From NCBI GenBank assembly GCA_023248395.1, contig JAHFEQ010000005.1, positions 1-42,237 of the forward strand: a stretch of DNA of 42,237 bases, given 5' to 3'. Both the position numbers and the translations under genes were made by a program. The stretch is from Nitrospirota bacterium. GTDB taxonomy: Bacteria > Nitrospirota > 9FT-COMBO-42-15 > HDB-SIOI813. Positions within the stretch are counted from its first letter, which is position 1. Every line of letters starts with the position of its first letter. The notes under the pieces are model-generated. The model was not told the DNA's origin, did no database searches, and saw nothing but the letters and a program-made list of their open reading frames with translations. Below are positions 16,111-25,685 of this stretch, one piece after another.

Positions 16111-18363
16111 GTGAATAACTCAGGATTGGGGAAAAAAAAGACGGTTTTATTATTAAGATGGTTAGTTATTATTATTACATCATTTCTCATGCTGTTTTCC
16201 CGGGGGCGTGTCTCCCTGCTGAGTTCCCAGACTTTTATAATTTGCACCCTCCTTTTATCCAATTTAGTCTTAACCTATATACCCGAACATGTTTTCTCAA
16301 AAAAATGGTTTGACTACGTATTCGTTATGATGGATACAGTCTTTGTGTCTTTGGGCATTTACATGACAGGTGACTCCTCATCAGAATTCTACTTAGTCTA
16401 CTTTCTGGTCATTATTGCCACAACCTTTAGTTCTGACCTTAGGACAATAATCCGTAATACCGCGATTGTGAGTGTTGTTTACACTATTATGCTGTTTCAC
16501 AATAGACAATTAGAAGCAGTAATACATGATGAAGGCATCATGTTGAGACCCCCTTTTCTATTTATTATGTCACTGTTTTATGGCTATTTGGCTGAACAGA
16601 CGAGGACTCATTATAGTAAGACTGTAGACCTTGAGGCAGAGAAGAGGAAGTTAGAGATCCTGCTGGAAATAACAAAGAGCGTTTCTTCAACCCTGGATAT
16701 AAAGGAGGTCTTGGGAATAATAGTCAATAAGGTGGCAGGGTATATTCATGTAGACAGATGTTCCATAATTCTTACCGATGGTCAACAAAAACATGGGTAT
16801 GTAGTAGCCTCACATGATGCCCCTGAGATCGACCGACTTGAGATAGACCTAGAAAAATATCCGGAGATATTCAAAGCATTAAAGAGCAATGAGGTTGTCG
16901 TTATTAATGATATAACTGCCGAGCCCCTCATGAGTAATGTACGAGAACTCCTTGACCAGATAAACATAAAATCGCTTTTGGTGATACCTATTGCCTATCA
17001 GGAAGAGGTCATAGGTACACTGTTCTTGAAAATAAGAAGAAAGACCCATGAGTTTTCGACAGAGGAAATAAAATTCTGCCAGGTTGTTGCCAACACATCG
17101 GCAAATGCCCTCAAGAATGCACAATTGTATGAGCAGATAAAACTGCAGGCAAAGACAGACGGACTTACAAAACTTCTTAACCACAGATCTTTTCTTGAAA
17201 GCTATCAGGAAGAGGTGCTTCGTTCAAAGAGAACCAATAACCCCTTTTCAATACTAATGATAGATGTTGATAACTTTAAGTCGATTAACGATTCCTATGG
17301 TCATCAGGAGGGGGACAGTATCCTGTATGAATTAGCCCAATGCTTAAAGGATAATACGAGGGCAATAGATATCGTTGCGCGCTATGGTGGAGATGAGTTT
17401 ATTTGCCTGCTGCCAGAGGCATCCTATGATCAGGGACTCCTGGTGGCAAATAGAATCATGAAAAAGATGAGGGAGCGATTTAAGGAGGGGAATAGAGGGG
17501 TAAGCATTAGTATAGGCATGGCCACCTATTTTTATCACACGGATGATTCTACTGTACTCCTGCAACTTTCAGATCAGGCCATGTATTTGGCAAAGTACAA
17601 AGGTGGGGATCAGATATTCGCATTTGACCCTGCCGATACCCAGAACCTAAGATCCTGGAATAAAAAGGTCTTTGAGACATTTTTTGTTATGAAGACCCTG
17701 AGCCGGTTTGATAATAGTCGGGAAATTACTATGGATTTAACAGAACAATTAAAGAAGATGTTGTCGATAGACTCTTCTCCCCAATCACTCTATGAGATTG
17801 TCACATCCTTAAGCAGTGCCTTAGATGCGCGAGATCACTATACGAATGGCCATTCAGAGCGAGTTATTGAGTATGCAAAAGGGATTGCGAATGAAGTGGG
17901 GATGTCCATGCAGCAGCAGGAGGAGCTTGTATATCTCTGTCTTCTTCATGACATAGGAAAGATAGGGATACCTGACCATATTCTCAATAAGCCGGGGAGG
18001 CTTACACCGGAGGAATTCGAGATTATGAAGCGACACGCAGAAATTGGGGAAAAGATTATATCCCCTCTTGAGGCCCTAAAAAATCTAAAGCCGTTAATAC
18101 GCCACCATCAGGAATATTATGATGGCAGAGGATATCCTGACGGTCTGAGTTGTGAGGCAATACCACTTTCCTGCCGCATCCTCTCCGTAGTGGATACGTT
18201 TGATGCGATGACCACAGACAGGCCTTACCGGAAGGCCCTCCCCATGGAGGCTGCAATCGGTGAACTCAGAAGATTTGCCGGGACGCAGTTTGATCCGAAT
18301 ATCGTAGAAATATTTATCAAAATCTTTGAGAAAGAGGAAGCTGCTGTCAAATCCTCTGCATAA
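16111..18363 (+). CDS. Membrane GAF-GGDEF-HD-GYP c-di-GMP turnover protein
   Basis: A 750-aa protein starting at GTG. It has several N-terminal membrane helices (about 12-165), a GAF domain (about 180-335), a GGDEF domain (about 345-510) and an HD-GYP domain (about 560-735). The cyclase active site GGDEF (426-430) is intact, and an RAID inhibitory site sits five residues before it. The phosphodiesterase motifs are present as HD (613-614, LLHDIGKIG), HHQEYYDG and GRGYP (about 674). It could therefore both make and degrade c-di-GMP, with direction set by the GAF or membrane input (inference). No strong ribosome binding site. Its last 17 bp overlap the end of the convergent GH57 gene. It is divergent from the Rrf2 gene. 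Confidence 0.94.
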   Translation: MNNSGLGKKKTVLLLRWLVIIITSFLMLFSRGRVSLLSSQTFIICTLLLSNLVLTYIPEHVFSKKWFDYVFVMMDTVFVSLGIYMTGDSSSEFYLVYFLVIIATTFSSDLRTIIRNTAIVSVVYTIMLFHNRQLEAVIHDEGIMLRPPFLFIMSLFYGYLAEQTRTHYSKTVDLEAEKRKLEILLEITKSVSSTLDIKEVLGIIVNKVAGYIHVDRCSIILTDGQQKHGYVVASHDAPEIDRLEIDLEKYPEIFKALKSNEVVVINDITAEPLMSNVRELLDQINIKSLLVIPIAYQEEVIGTLFLKIRRKTHEFSTEEIKFCQVVANTSANALKNAQLYEQIKLQAKTDGLTKLLNHRSFLESYQEEVLRSKRTNNPFSILMIDVDNFKSINDSYGHQEGDSILYELAQCLKDNTRAIDIVARYGGDEFICLLPEASYDQGLLVANRIMKKMRERFKEGNRGVSISIGMATYFYHTDDSTVLLQLSDQAMYLAKYKGGDQIFAFDPADTQNLRSWNKKVFETFFVMKTLSRFDNSREITMDLTEQLKKMLSIDSSPQSLYEIVTSLSSALDARDHYTNGHSERVIEYAKGIANEVGMSMQQQEELVYLCLLHDIGKIGIPDHILNKPGRLTPEEFEIMKRHAEIGEKIISPLEALKNLKPLIRHHQEYYDGRGYPDGLSCEAIPLSCRILSVVDTFDAMTTDRPYRKALPMEAAIGELRRFAGTQFDPNIVEIFIKIFEKEEAAVKSSA

Positions 18364-20533
18364 CGAGTCGTATCTTTACACTCCACTCCCCGCCCTCGGT
18401 TAAGATAAATTTCCAATGGGGGATAAGCACTGAGCTCTGATATTCCCTTTCAAACCCACTTTCTGATTGTGAGATAGTCTCTACCGGATACCTCCAGAGG
18501 GTACAGCTCTTAGAGAAAGACAGACTTATGTTTGTAGAGATGACCTGATTCTTAATGCCGATGGAGGATACATCTTTGCTCTCTCCTCTGCTTCTCTGAC
18601 AAGAGTCTTCAAGTGAGCCCCCTTCAAGGTAATATTTGCAGAAATCGGAATTTCCATCCAGCATCGCGAAATTAAACTCGGGCCCAAACCAGAGATCAAT
18701 TGTGTCGCCCACTACATTTTTTACATTATAATTAAATTCCATATCAGGGCTTCCACTCACTATCTTTATCTCCTTTGTAATACAGATCCTGTTACTATAA
18801 ACAAGACCTTCACCCTGTAAGATGATAGCCTTCCCATTCCTTAAATCCTTTATAACGGAGACGTAGGGTATGAAGGGAAATCTTCCAAGGTCTTCATATC
18901 TATTTTGTATGACAGAGTCTAATGTAGTACTGTTGCCAAATATATGATCTATTAGCATTCCCTTTCGATATGAATCGTAGTGCAGATAGAGATGCAAATC
19001 GGTCTCTTTGGATCGGGTGATGTCATGAATAGAGTGTGGGGCCTCGCCACTCTGGCCTCTATTATTGTTAGCAAGGACTCTCTTATGGTAGACCTCTGGC
19101 CTTCTGGCAAGGGTATTGAGAAGGTTGTAGGAAGAGGGTCTATAATCCAGTTCTGTTAGCATGCCCCCTTTATGGGTATCCACAACGAAAGATATCTCTG
19201 GCATGGTTACCACTAACTCCTCACTTCCATCACAATCAAAGTCAAAGGCCTCTACTTCAAGCCAGCCCTCTTTGCCAAGCGTTACCTCATCCGCTATCCG
19301 TTCTGCCTTTATAAGGTGCTTATAGACTGCTGCCCTGAGATGTCCCAAGTAGAGTCCCCCAAATATCCCATGCCAATAGGGACAGTTGACCTGCCCACGC
19401 CATAATTCTAAATGGGCTTCATAGATATTCGGGGCAAGACCCTCCCCCTTCCTCGCAACACTTCTTCCTATATGTGCCGGACTTAAGGCCTGGTTATTAC
19501 CCTCTGCAAGTTTTGATACCTTATTGCTTACACGAAGCATCTTCTTATGCATATGATTTGCCTCTGGATATTTTTCAAGGAAATTCCTCCAGAACCCGCC
19601 GCGCAAAAAGGGGACATAAAATCTCTCCTTACCACTTGCCTGTACTTCATTTAAAACCTCTTCAAAAAGATTGCCGCTTTCAGCAGGCAGAGACCATTCC
19701 ATCATCTCTCTATAAGAGGCAGTTGGTACATATACCCTCCCATGGGCACGAATATTTTTATAAATACCGCTTAGGGTAGTTATGTTGATCCAGGAAGATT
19801 CACGGATTAAGGTATCAAGGAATCTCTCAAGCCATCTCTGATTATAGACCCAATTATATGTTTCGGGCCAAAGACCAAACTTTTCTCCATCATCCCCATA
19901 AACCAACACACGATCCCCTTCCTCTGTAGCAAGACTTCGCAAACATTCTATCGTTTCATGAGGTTCTCTAAAGGGGATTGAGTATCGGAGTCTTTCGCTG
20001 GAAGGGAATAAATAGACCACCTTCCCTTCGTCTTCTGTAGAATAGTAACCGTAAAGTTGATGTTCCTGCAGGCCGGCATAACGGAGATGTGTGTCGTCAA
20101 CTATCAGATACCTAACCCCGGCGTCATTCAGGACACTCGGTAGCTGTGGTTCCCATATCCGTTCGGTAAGCCACATCCCTTCAGCCTCTGTATGAAATTT
20201 CTCCCTTATATATTCCGTCAACATACTGATCTGTCCTATACAATCCCTTCGGGGTATCACACATAAGATGGGTTCATAAAACCCTCCGGTCATCATCTCT
20301 ACCTGGCCTTTTGCTACCAGTTCGGCAATCCTTTTCAATAGATCTGGCTTGTTGGCCTCAATCCATTCAAGAAGGCTTCCGGAGTAGTGGAGGGATACCT
20401 TCATTTCCGGATATCTCTCCAGGACGTCTATAAACGGGCTATAGCTTTTCTCATAGGCCTCCTTAAATACATGATCAAAATTGTCCACCGGCTGATGAAA
20501 ATGTAAGGCCATGGCGAAGTTAATCTTTTTCAT
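18347..20533 (-). CDS. Glycoside hydrolase family 57 (amylase / 4-alpha-glucanotransferase type)
   Basis: A 728-aa cytoplasmic enzyme. GH57 motifs are HQP (13-15), GGFYEPIL, WLTERIWEP with probable nucleophile Glu124, and YGDDGEKFG with probable acid/base Asp214. These positions nearly match those known for the Thermococcus litoralis 4-alpha-glucanotransferase. The C-terminal half contains the beta-sandwich regions usual for this subgroup (about 430-725), and the length fits. There is no signal peptide. It is the last gene of a run with acylphosphatase, PPi-PFK and glycogen synthase, so a role in glycogen or maltodextrin remodelling is likely. Whether it is a hydrolase or a transferase is not decided. 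Confidence 0.92.
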   Translation of the reverse strand: MKKINFAMALHFHQPVDNFDHVFKEAYEKSYSPFIDVLERYPEMKVSLHYSGSLLEWIEANKPDLLKRIAELVAKGQVEMMTGGFYEPILCVIPRRDCIGQISMLTEYIREKFHTEAEGMWLTERIWEPQLPSVLNDAGVRYLIVDDTHLRYAGLQEHQLYGYYSTEDEGKVVYLFPSSERLRYSIPFREPHETIECLRSLATEEGDRVLVYGDDGEKFGLWPETYNWVYNQRWLERFLDTLIRESSWINITTLSGIYKNIRAHGRVYVPTASYREMMEWSLPAESGNLFEEVLNEVQASGKERFYVPFLRGGFWRNFLEKYPEANHMHKKMLRVSNKVSKLAEGNNQALSPAHIGRSVARKGEGLAPNIYEAHLELWRGQVNCPYWHGIFGGLYLGHLRAAVYKHLIKAERIADEVTLGKEGWLEVEAFDFDCDGSEELVVTMPEISFVVDTHKGGMLTELDYRPSSYNLLNTLARRPEVYHKRVLANNNRGQSGEAPHSIHDITRSKETDLHLYLHYDSYRKGMLIDHIFGNSTTLDSVIQNRYEDLGRFPFIPYVSVIKDLRNGKAIILQGEGLVYSNRICITKEIKIVSGSPDMEFNYNVKNVVGDTIDLWFGPEFNFAMLDGNSDFCKYYLEGGSLEDSCQRSRGESKDVSSIGIKNQVISTNISLSFSKSCTLWRYPVETISQSESGFEREYQSSVLIPHWKFILTEGGEWSVKIRLVMQRI

Positions 20534-20543
20534 GTCTATTCAC

Positions 20544-20819
20544 TTATCTCCTAACCTCAAATATCATAAATTCACCTTTATATGACTCAATATGTATTTC
20601 TACAGATTTAACGACTGCCCGTGGAGGACCTGCATGGCACCATTGGACCAGACTATCGATATCTTTCTTTTCACCTTCTGCAACCACCTCTACACGGCCA
20701 TCCGGAAGATTTGTAACATATCCAGTAAGCCCCCTGGCTTGCGCCACCTCTCTGGTTGAATCTCTGAAAAATACACCCTGAACTATGCCGCTTATGTGAA
20801 GATGAAGCCGTGTTTTCAT
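20544..20819 (-). CDS. acyP: Acylphosphatase
   Basis: A 91-aa small enzyme that hydrolyses acyl phosphates such as 1,3-bisphosphoglycerate or acetyl phosphate. The catalytic pair is visible: Arg19 in GVFFRDS and Asn37 in YVTNLPDG. The length is typical. Its ATG overlaps the TGA of the upstream phosphofructokinase gene (ATGA), indicating translational coupling. Its inclusion in a glycogen/glycolysis run is suggestive, but the physiological substrate is unknown. Confidence 0.95.
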   Translation of the reverse strand: MKTRLHLHISGIVQGVFFRDSTREVAQARGLTGYVTNLPDGRVEVVAEGEKKDIDSLVQWCHAGPPRAVVKSVEIHIESYKGEFMIFEVRR

Positions 20820-21844
20820 CCAAAGAAGGTCTCTGCTATCTCATAGATATCCATGTCTATTGTCTTTGACCGTTTTATTCCCTCCTCAAGGCTGACCGCC
20901 ACGATCTGATTTCCCCTGAGGGCAACCATCTTCCCAAAGTCCCTTTTCTGGATGAGGTCAACGGCTGCAATCCCATAACGGGTGGCGAGTATTCTGTCAA
21001 AAGCGGTAGGACTCCCTCCGCGTTGAAGATGTCCTAATACCACATCCCTGCACTCAAACCCCGTCTTCTTCTCTATCGTTTCACATAAGAATTTGCCGAT
21101 GCCCCCAAGCTGGACGTGTCCAAAGGCATCTGTCTTCGTATCCCTTGTGATCATCTTTTCCGCCTCTGCTAAGACAGCGCCTTCTGCCACAACGATGATA
21201 CTAAATGTCTTACCAACGCTATGCCTCCTCTTTATGCTATCGCAGACCTCCTCGATTGTGAAAGGTTTCTCCGGGATAAGGATATAGTCTGCACCACCTG
21301 CAAGGCCGCCATAGGTCGCAATCCATCCTGCATGTCTTCCCATAACCTCCACTACAAGGACTCTATGGTGTGATTCTGCCGTGCTGTGGAGGTTATCGAG
21401 GGCATTCATCACAATATTGACCGCAGAGTCAAAGCCAAATGTAAAATCGGTGGCTGAGAGGTCGTTATCTATTGTCTTGGGTATCCCTATGGTATTAACC
21501 CCCATACCGTATAATTTATAGGCGACACCGAGGGTGTCATCTCCCCCAATGGCTACCAGGACATCGATCTCCAGTTGTTTTATATTCTCTATAGCCTTCT
21601 GTGGTCCATCTGCTGTTGCAAAGGGGTTTGTCCTGGATGTGCCGAGTATCGTGCCGCCTAAGTGAAGTATTCCTGAGGCCTTCTCTGAATCCAGGGTTTC
21701 ATAATTGAGATTCAGTAGCCCCTTCCATCCATCCCGGATGCCTACGACCTGATACCCCAATTTTAGTGATCTTTTCACCACAGCCCTGATAGCAGGGTTA
21801 AGCCCGGGGCAATCACCACCACCTGTGAGTATGCCGATCTTCAC
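20816..21844 (-). CDS. 6-phosphofructokinase, PPi-dependent type by signature
   Basis: A 342-aa PFK (group A fold) that phosphorylates fructose 6-phosphate. Two residues that separate donors are diagnostic here: GGDDT at 100-104 (Asp where ATP enzymes have Gly) and PKTIDND at 122-128 (Lys where ATP enzymes have Gly). Both match PPi-dependent enzymes, which work reversibly. It starts with GTG, supported by AAAGGAGG. It lies between glgA and the acylphosphatase. With Sat and GlgA nearby, PPi recycling into sugar metabolism is a reasonable inference. Donor specificity is predicted from known family rules only. Confidence 0.92.
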   Translation of the reverse strand: MKIGILTGGGDCPGLNPAIRAVVKRSLKLGYQVVGIRDGWKGLLNLNYETLDSEKASGILHLGGTILGTSRTNPFATADGPQKAIENIKQLEIDVLVAIGGDDTLGVAYKLYGMGVNTIGIPKTIDNDLSATDFTFGFDSAVNIVMNALDNLHSTAESHHRVLVVEVMGRHAGWIATYGGLAGGADYILIPEKPFTIEEVCDSIKRRHSVGKTFSIIVVAEGAVLAEAEKMITRDTKTDAFGHVQLGGIGKFLCETIEKKTGFECRDVVLGHLQRGGSPTAFDRILATRYGIAAVDLIQKRDFGKMVALRGNQIVAVSLEEGIKRSKTIDMDIYEIAETFFG

Positions 21845-21868
21845 CGATATAATCCTCCTTTTGATTTT

Positions 21869-23365
21869 TTATCTTTGCTCTTTAATTTTCCCCCGTACCT
21901 TCTTATATAGCTTTACATATTCCCCTGCGGAACGCTTCCATGAGAAGTCGGATTTCATGCCACTCGTGATTAATCTCTTCCACCGGGCCTTGTCTCCATA
22001 AACAGAGAGCGCAAGGAGGATTGCCTTTAATAAATCCTCTGCGCTGTAATGGTTGAATAGAAAACCTGTAGTCCTGTCCATAGCTATATTGGAGGGGGTA
22101 TAATCTATTATTGTATCCGCAAGCCCCCCGGTCTTATGGGCTACAGGCACAGTGCCATATCTGAAGCTGTAGAGTTGGTTCAGACCACATGGCTCGTATT
22201 TAGAGGGGAGGAGGAAGATATCAGCCCCCGCCTCTATCTTGCGTGCCAGGGTATCATCAAAAAATAGATTAACAGATATCTTCGTTGGGTATTTTGTTGC
22301 AAACCTCTTTAAGATATCCTGGTATTTGGGCCTGCCTGTGCCCAGTATAACCATCTGAATCTCTAACTGCATGAGTTCATCCATGATCTTTATCAGGATG
22401 TCAAAACCTTTCTGGTCGTCTAATCTCGATACAATACCTATGATTGGGACATCTTTTATTGTTAATCCACAGTTTTTCTGGAGGTCTCTCTTGCATATCT
22501 TTTTCCGGGAGGTCGACTTGAGACTGTACCGTGCAGCAATATGTTTATCGATCGAAGGGTCCCACTCCTTATAATCAACCCCATTCAGGATACCGTAGAG
22601 GTCACCTCTCCTTGCCTGAAGCACCCCATGAAGTCCATGACCCAACTCTTCTGTCTGTATCTCTTGACTGTAGGTAGGACTGACTGTATTGACAATATCA
22701 GAGAAGAGGATACCCCCTTTGAGGAGGTTTATTTTTCCGTAGAATTCAAGCCCATTCATATTGAATACAGTCCATCTAAGGCCAGTAAGGGGGAATTTAT
22801 CTCCCATAAATAGCCCCTGATAACCTAAGTTGTGGATAGTAAAGAGGGTGCCACAACTTTTGTAAAAATCTATTAGATCTTTGTCCTCTTTTACCATCGC
22901 TTTTAAGTACACTGGAATAAGCGATGTCTGCCAATCATTACAGTGGATGATGTCAGGCTTCCAACCCAACTTTTTGATCGTGTAGAGTACAGCCATGGAA
23001 AAGAAGGTGAATCGTTCAAGATTGTCCGCATAATCATTTCCATCTTCCTGGTAGAGTCCTTTCCTGTTAAAATATTTATCATGGGATACGAAGTAGACAG
23101 GGACGCTGGTATTGGGTAACCGGCTTTCATAAAGCCCGCCTTCTTCACTCCGCTCCCCTATTCTTATTGGGAGTGATTCTACGATCTTTCCCAATTTGTC
23201 GGACGTATCTGACGGTCTCGCATATCCCGGTGTAATAACCCTGATGTCGCAACCGATTTCTTTGAGGGCCCTGGGCAGGCCGCTTGACACATCTCCTAAC
23301 CCTCCTGTCTTAGAAAAGGGGGTTACTTCAGACGAGCAGTATAGTATATTTAGCCTCTTAGTCAT
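21869..23365 (-). CDS. glgA: Glycogen synthase (GT5, ADP/UDP-glucose type)
   Basis: A 498-aa GT-B glycosyltransferase that extends alpha-1,4-glucan. The N-terminal substrate loop KTGGLGD (about 19-25) and the C-terminal motif PSKYEPCGLNQLYSFRYG, followed by a second KTGGL, are typical of bacterial GlgA. The length is normal. The ATG follows the stop of the M50 protease gene by 5 bp and lacks a clear ribosome binding site, so it may depend on coupling. With the GH57 enzyme it points to a glycogen store. Confidence 0.95.
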   Translation of the reverse strand: MTKRLNILYCSSEVTPFSKTGGLGDVSSGLPRALKEIGCDIRVITPGYARPSDTSDKLGKIVESLPIRIGERSEEGGLYESRLPNTSVPVYFVSHDKYFNRKGLYQEDGNDYADNLERFTFFSMAVLYTIKKLGWKPDIIHCNDWQTSLIPVYLKAMVKEDKDLIDFYKSCGTLFTIHNLGYQGLFMGDKFPLTGLRWTVFNMNGLEFYGKINLLKGGILFSDIVNTVSPTYSQEIQTEELGHGLHGVLQARRGDLYGILNGVDYKEWDPSIDKHIAARYSLKSTSRKKICKRDLQKNCGLTIKDVPIIGIVSRLDDQKGFDILIKIMDELMQLEIQMVILGTGRPKYQDILKRFATKYPTKISVNLFFDDTLARKIEAGADIFLLPSKYEPCGLNQLYSFRYGTVPVAHKTGGLADTIIDYTPSNIAMDRTTGFLFNHYSAEDLLKAILLALSVYGDKARWKRLITSGMKSDFSWKRSAGEYVKLYKKVRGKIKEQR

Positions 23366-23370
23366 CGTGT

Positions 23371-24498
23371 TTAAGCCCTGCCCAGATCCGTTTTTAACTT
23401 TAACATCTGCATGATATTACGCTGGCTGATGATACCCATAACCTTTTCATCCTTCATGACCACAAGGCGGCCATGCTGACTTTCTACCATCCTTTCTAAT
23501 GCCTCGAGTACGCCACTCTCAGGTGAAATAGCAAAAGCGGACAGGTCAGGACACATTATATCTTTAACCAATGTATAAGGCCACATCTCTTTTTTGACCT
23601 CCTTGATATCATGGATAGATATGATACCGACGAGGGTATTATGAGATACTACAGGGAAGCTATTAAACCGATAGTGGAAGAAAAAATCATTCACGATCCT
23701 GTCAAGGGTTATATCACCATCAACAACAATTGCAGGTGCTGTCATCACATCCCGGACCTTTACAGAGGATAAGGTGCGATGGAGCAGCGTCTGCCTGTAC
23801 CCCTCCTCTGCCGCCTGCTGCAGGAATATCCCTATAAAAATTAACCATAACCCATTGATAAAGGTCCCCTGGAAGATATCCCAGAATCCACTGATAATCA
23901 GAAATAAGGCGAATCCTTTGCCGATACGGCTCGTAATAAGTGTTGCCTTACTGAGATTCCCGGTCCTTTCCCAGATAATAGCCCGGAGTATTCTTCCGCC
24001 ATCCAGGGGGAAACCAGGAATGAGATTAAATAATGCCAGGAACAGGTTTGTAATGGTCAGGAAATATGAGATCGTCGGTACAGAGGAAGCGTTCATCCAC
24101 ATTTTGGAAAAGTAGTTGATACCCCAGAATGTTCCTGAAATGAGCAGACTTAATACAGGTCCTGCTGCAGCGATCTTCATCTCGCCTCTGGGGCTCCGGG
24201 ATTCGCCGATCATGTGTGCAATACCGCCGAATACGAAGAGGGTGATGCTCTTGATCCTGATCCCCTGACGCTGGGCAACATAGGAGTGTGCAAGCTCATG
24301 CATGAGTATTGAGGTGAAAAGGATAAACGCAGTGACAAAGGCCATAGTCCATTGGGTTAAAGGCCTGTAGTCTGGCCCCATCTGCGGGAAATAACCCATC
24401 GCAAGTGTCCAGACAACGAGGGAGAATACAATAAACCAGGTGTAGTTAATATAGATGGGTATCCCGAATACAGTGAGTAGTTTAAAACCGTTAGGCAT
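23371..24498 (-). CDS. Site-2-type M50 metalloprotease with two CBS domains
   Basis: A membrane protease with about six transmembrane segments. The zinc motif HELAH is at about 67-71 from the chosen start, the second motif LIPGFPLDGGR supplies the Asp ligand, and a C-terminal CBS pair (about 240-365) includes VRDVMTAP and VKDIMCP. Such SpoIVFB/S2P-like proteins cut membrane substrates, and the CBS pair usually senses adenine nucleotides. The start is put at the ATG at 24498. A TTG at 24525 is also open but would overlap the upstream flavoprotein gene by 20 bp. Its substrate is unknown; no sigma or anti-sigma gene is adjacent. Confidence 0.92.
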   Translation of the reverse strand: MPNGFKLLTVFGIPIYINYTWFIVFSLVVWTLAMGYFPQMGPDYRPLTQWTMAFVTAFILFTSILMHELAHSYVAQRQGIRIKSITLFVFGGIAHMIGESRSPRGEMKIAAAGPVLSLLISGTFWGINYFSKMWMNASSVPTISYFLTITNLFLALFNLIPGFPLDGGRILRAIIWERTGNLSKATLITSRIGKGFALFLIISGFWDIFQGTFINGLWLIFIGIFLQQAAEEGYRQTLLHRTLSSVKVRDVMTAPAIVVDGDITLDRIVNDFFFHYRFNSFPVVSHNTLVGIISIHDIKEVKKEMWPYTLVKDIMCPDLSAFAISPESGVLEALERMVESQHGRLVVMKDEKVMGIISQRNIMQMLKLKTDLGRA

Positions 24499-24505
24499 CT
24501 TAATG

Positions 24506-25675
24506 TTAGCTGAAGAGTTGCACAAGACTTCTTTTAATAGCCGTCTTCATTAAAGAGCCAGCATTCGCCTTAAGCTCTTTTAAAAAGAGTGTATACCTGC
24601 TATCACCCCTGAGGACATTGTAGTATTTTTCTGCGAGTTCCGGCCTCTCAAAGAGGAGATTATACCACATCATTGGAAAGGTGTATATCACGTAAGAGAT
24701 CTTTTGGGCGGCCTGAAATTCTGTATATAATTCAGTTCCAATGAGTGCATCATATCTGGACAGATCAGAACTCCCTTTGTTTATCGCCTCAGAGATTACG
24801 GTGGATGCGATCTGGGCACTCCTCATCGCATAGTAGATCCCTTCGCCAAAAAAGGGGTCTACAAGATTTCCTGCATCACCCACAAGCATAATGCCATCCT
24901 TTGTAAGATGTTGAGGATTTCTGAATAATGGGAGGGGGTACCCTTGATGCTTATATCCTTCAATTCTGCTGATCGTATCCTGTCTCTTTATAAACGTATC
25001 AAAGTACCCCTTGGGCTGTTTAACAATCCCTCGAAATCCTGCGATACCTGCAGATAGGCACCCTTTCTTGGGGAAGGCCCATGCGTATCCATAGGGGATG
25101 GCGCCAAAGTCGATATGGATGTAATGATTATGCCTGTCAGCTGCATGCGGGTCTACAGGTATCTCTGCCTCGATAGAGGCTGCTACAGCTCGCATTTTCT
25201 GCGGGTGTGTGAATCTTCTGATAACGCCATTAGCACCATCTGCCCCTATGACATATTTGCAGTTAAAGACCTTATCTTCCGTAAATACATCATAGCCCCC
25301 TTTAGCATGAGAAATACCCTTTACCCGGCTCCCATCCAAAAAAGTTGCCCCGGCCCCTGATGCCTCCGATGCCAGGAGAGAGTCAAATCTATCCCGCATA
25401 ACCATGTAGGCTATCGGTCTGTCAGAGAGGAGGCAGAGCCCCTCCTTCTGTTGATAGCTAAAGTATACCCCCCTAACAGTCGCCTCTATAACCTCTTTTA
25501 TACTAAACTTGAGGACCCGGTCTATTTTCAGGGAGAGACCGCCGCCGCATGGTTTATACCGGGGGAACTTCTCCTTTTCGAGGATAAGCGCATTTAGCCC
25601 TGCCTTTGCAAGTTCGTAAGCTGCTGTAGTACCCGCAGGACCAGCACCTACAACGATGACATCATAGGATGGCAA
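24506..25675 (-). CDS. Geranylgeranyl-reductase-family flavoprotein
   Basis: A 389-aa FAD-dependent oxidoreductase. The N-terminal Rossmann motif VGAGPAGTTAA is at about 10-20, the family motif KPCGGGLS at about 41-48, and GDAGNLVDPFFGEGI is the second FAD contact. The family saturates isoprenoid chains of quinones, chlorophyll or archaeal lipids. Here reduction of a menaquinone side chain or polyprenyl carrier is possible but unproven. The frame starts with TTG, supported by AGAGGAGAAA. It sits between the cytochrome c maturation genes and the protease gene in the same strand run. Confidence 0.9.
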   Translation of the reverse strand: MPSYDVIVVGAGPAGTTAAYELAKAGLNALILEKEKFPRYKPCGGGLSLKIDRVLKFSIKEVIEATVRGVYFSYQQKEGLCLLSDRPIAYMVMRDRFDSLLASEASGAGATFLDGSRVKGISHAKGGYDVFTEDKVFNCKYVIGADGANGVIRRFTHPQKMRAVAASIEAEIPVDPHAADRHNHYIHIDFGAIPYGYAWAFPKKGCLSAGIAGFRGIVKQPKGYFDTFIKRQDTISRIEGYKHQGYPLPLFRNPQHLTKDGIMLVGDAGNLVDPFFGEGIYYAMRSAQIASTVISEAINKGSSDLSRYDALIGTELYTEFQAAQKISYVIYTFPMMWYNLLFERPELAEKYYNVLRGDSRYTLFLKELKANAGSLMKTAIKRSLVQLFS

Positions 25676-25685
25676 GATTTCTCCT

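Noticed and set aside
18347-18363. 17-bp overlap of convergent stop regions (GGDEF/HD-GYP gene and GH57 gene)
   Set aside because: Short tail-to-tail overlaps are common in compact genomes and both C-termini look intact.
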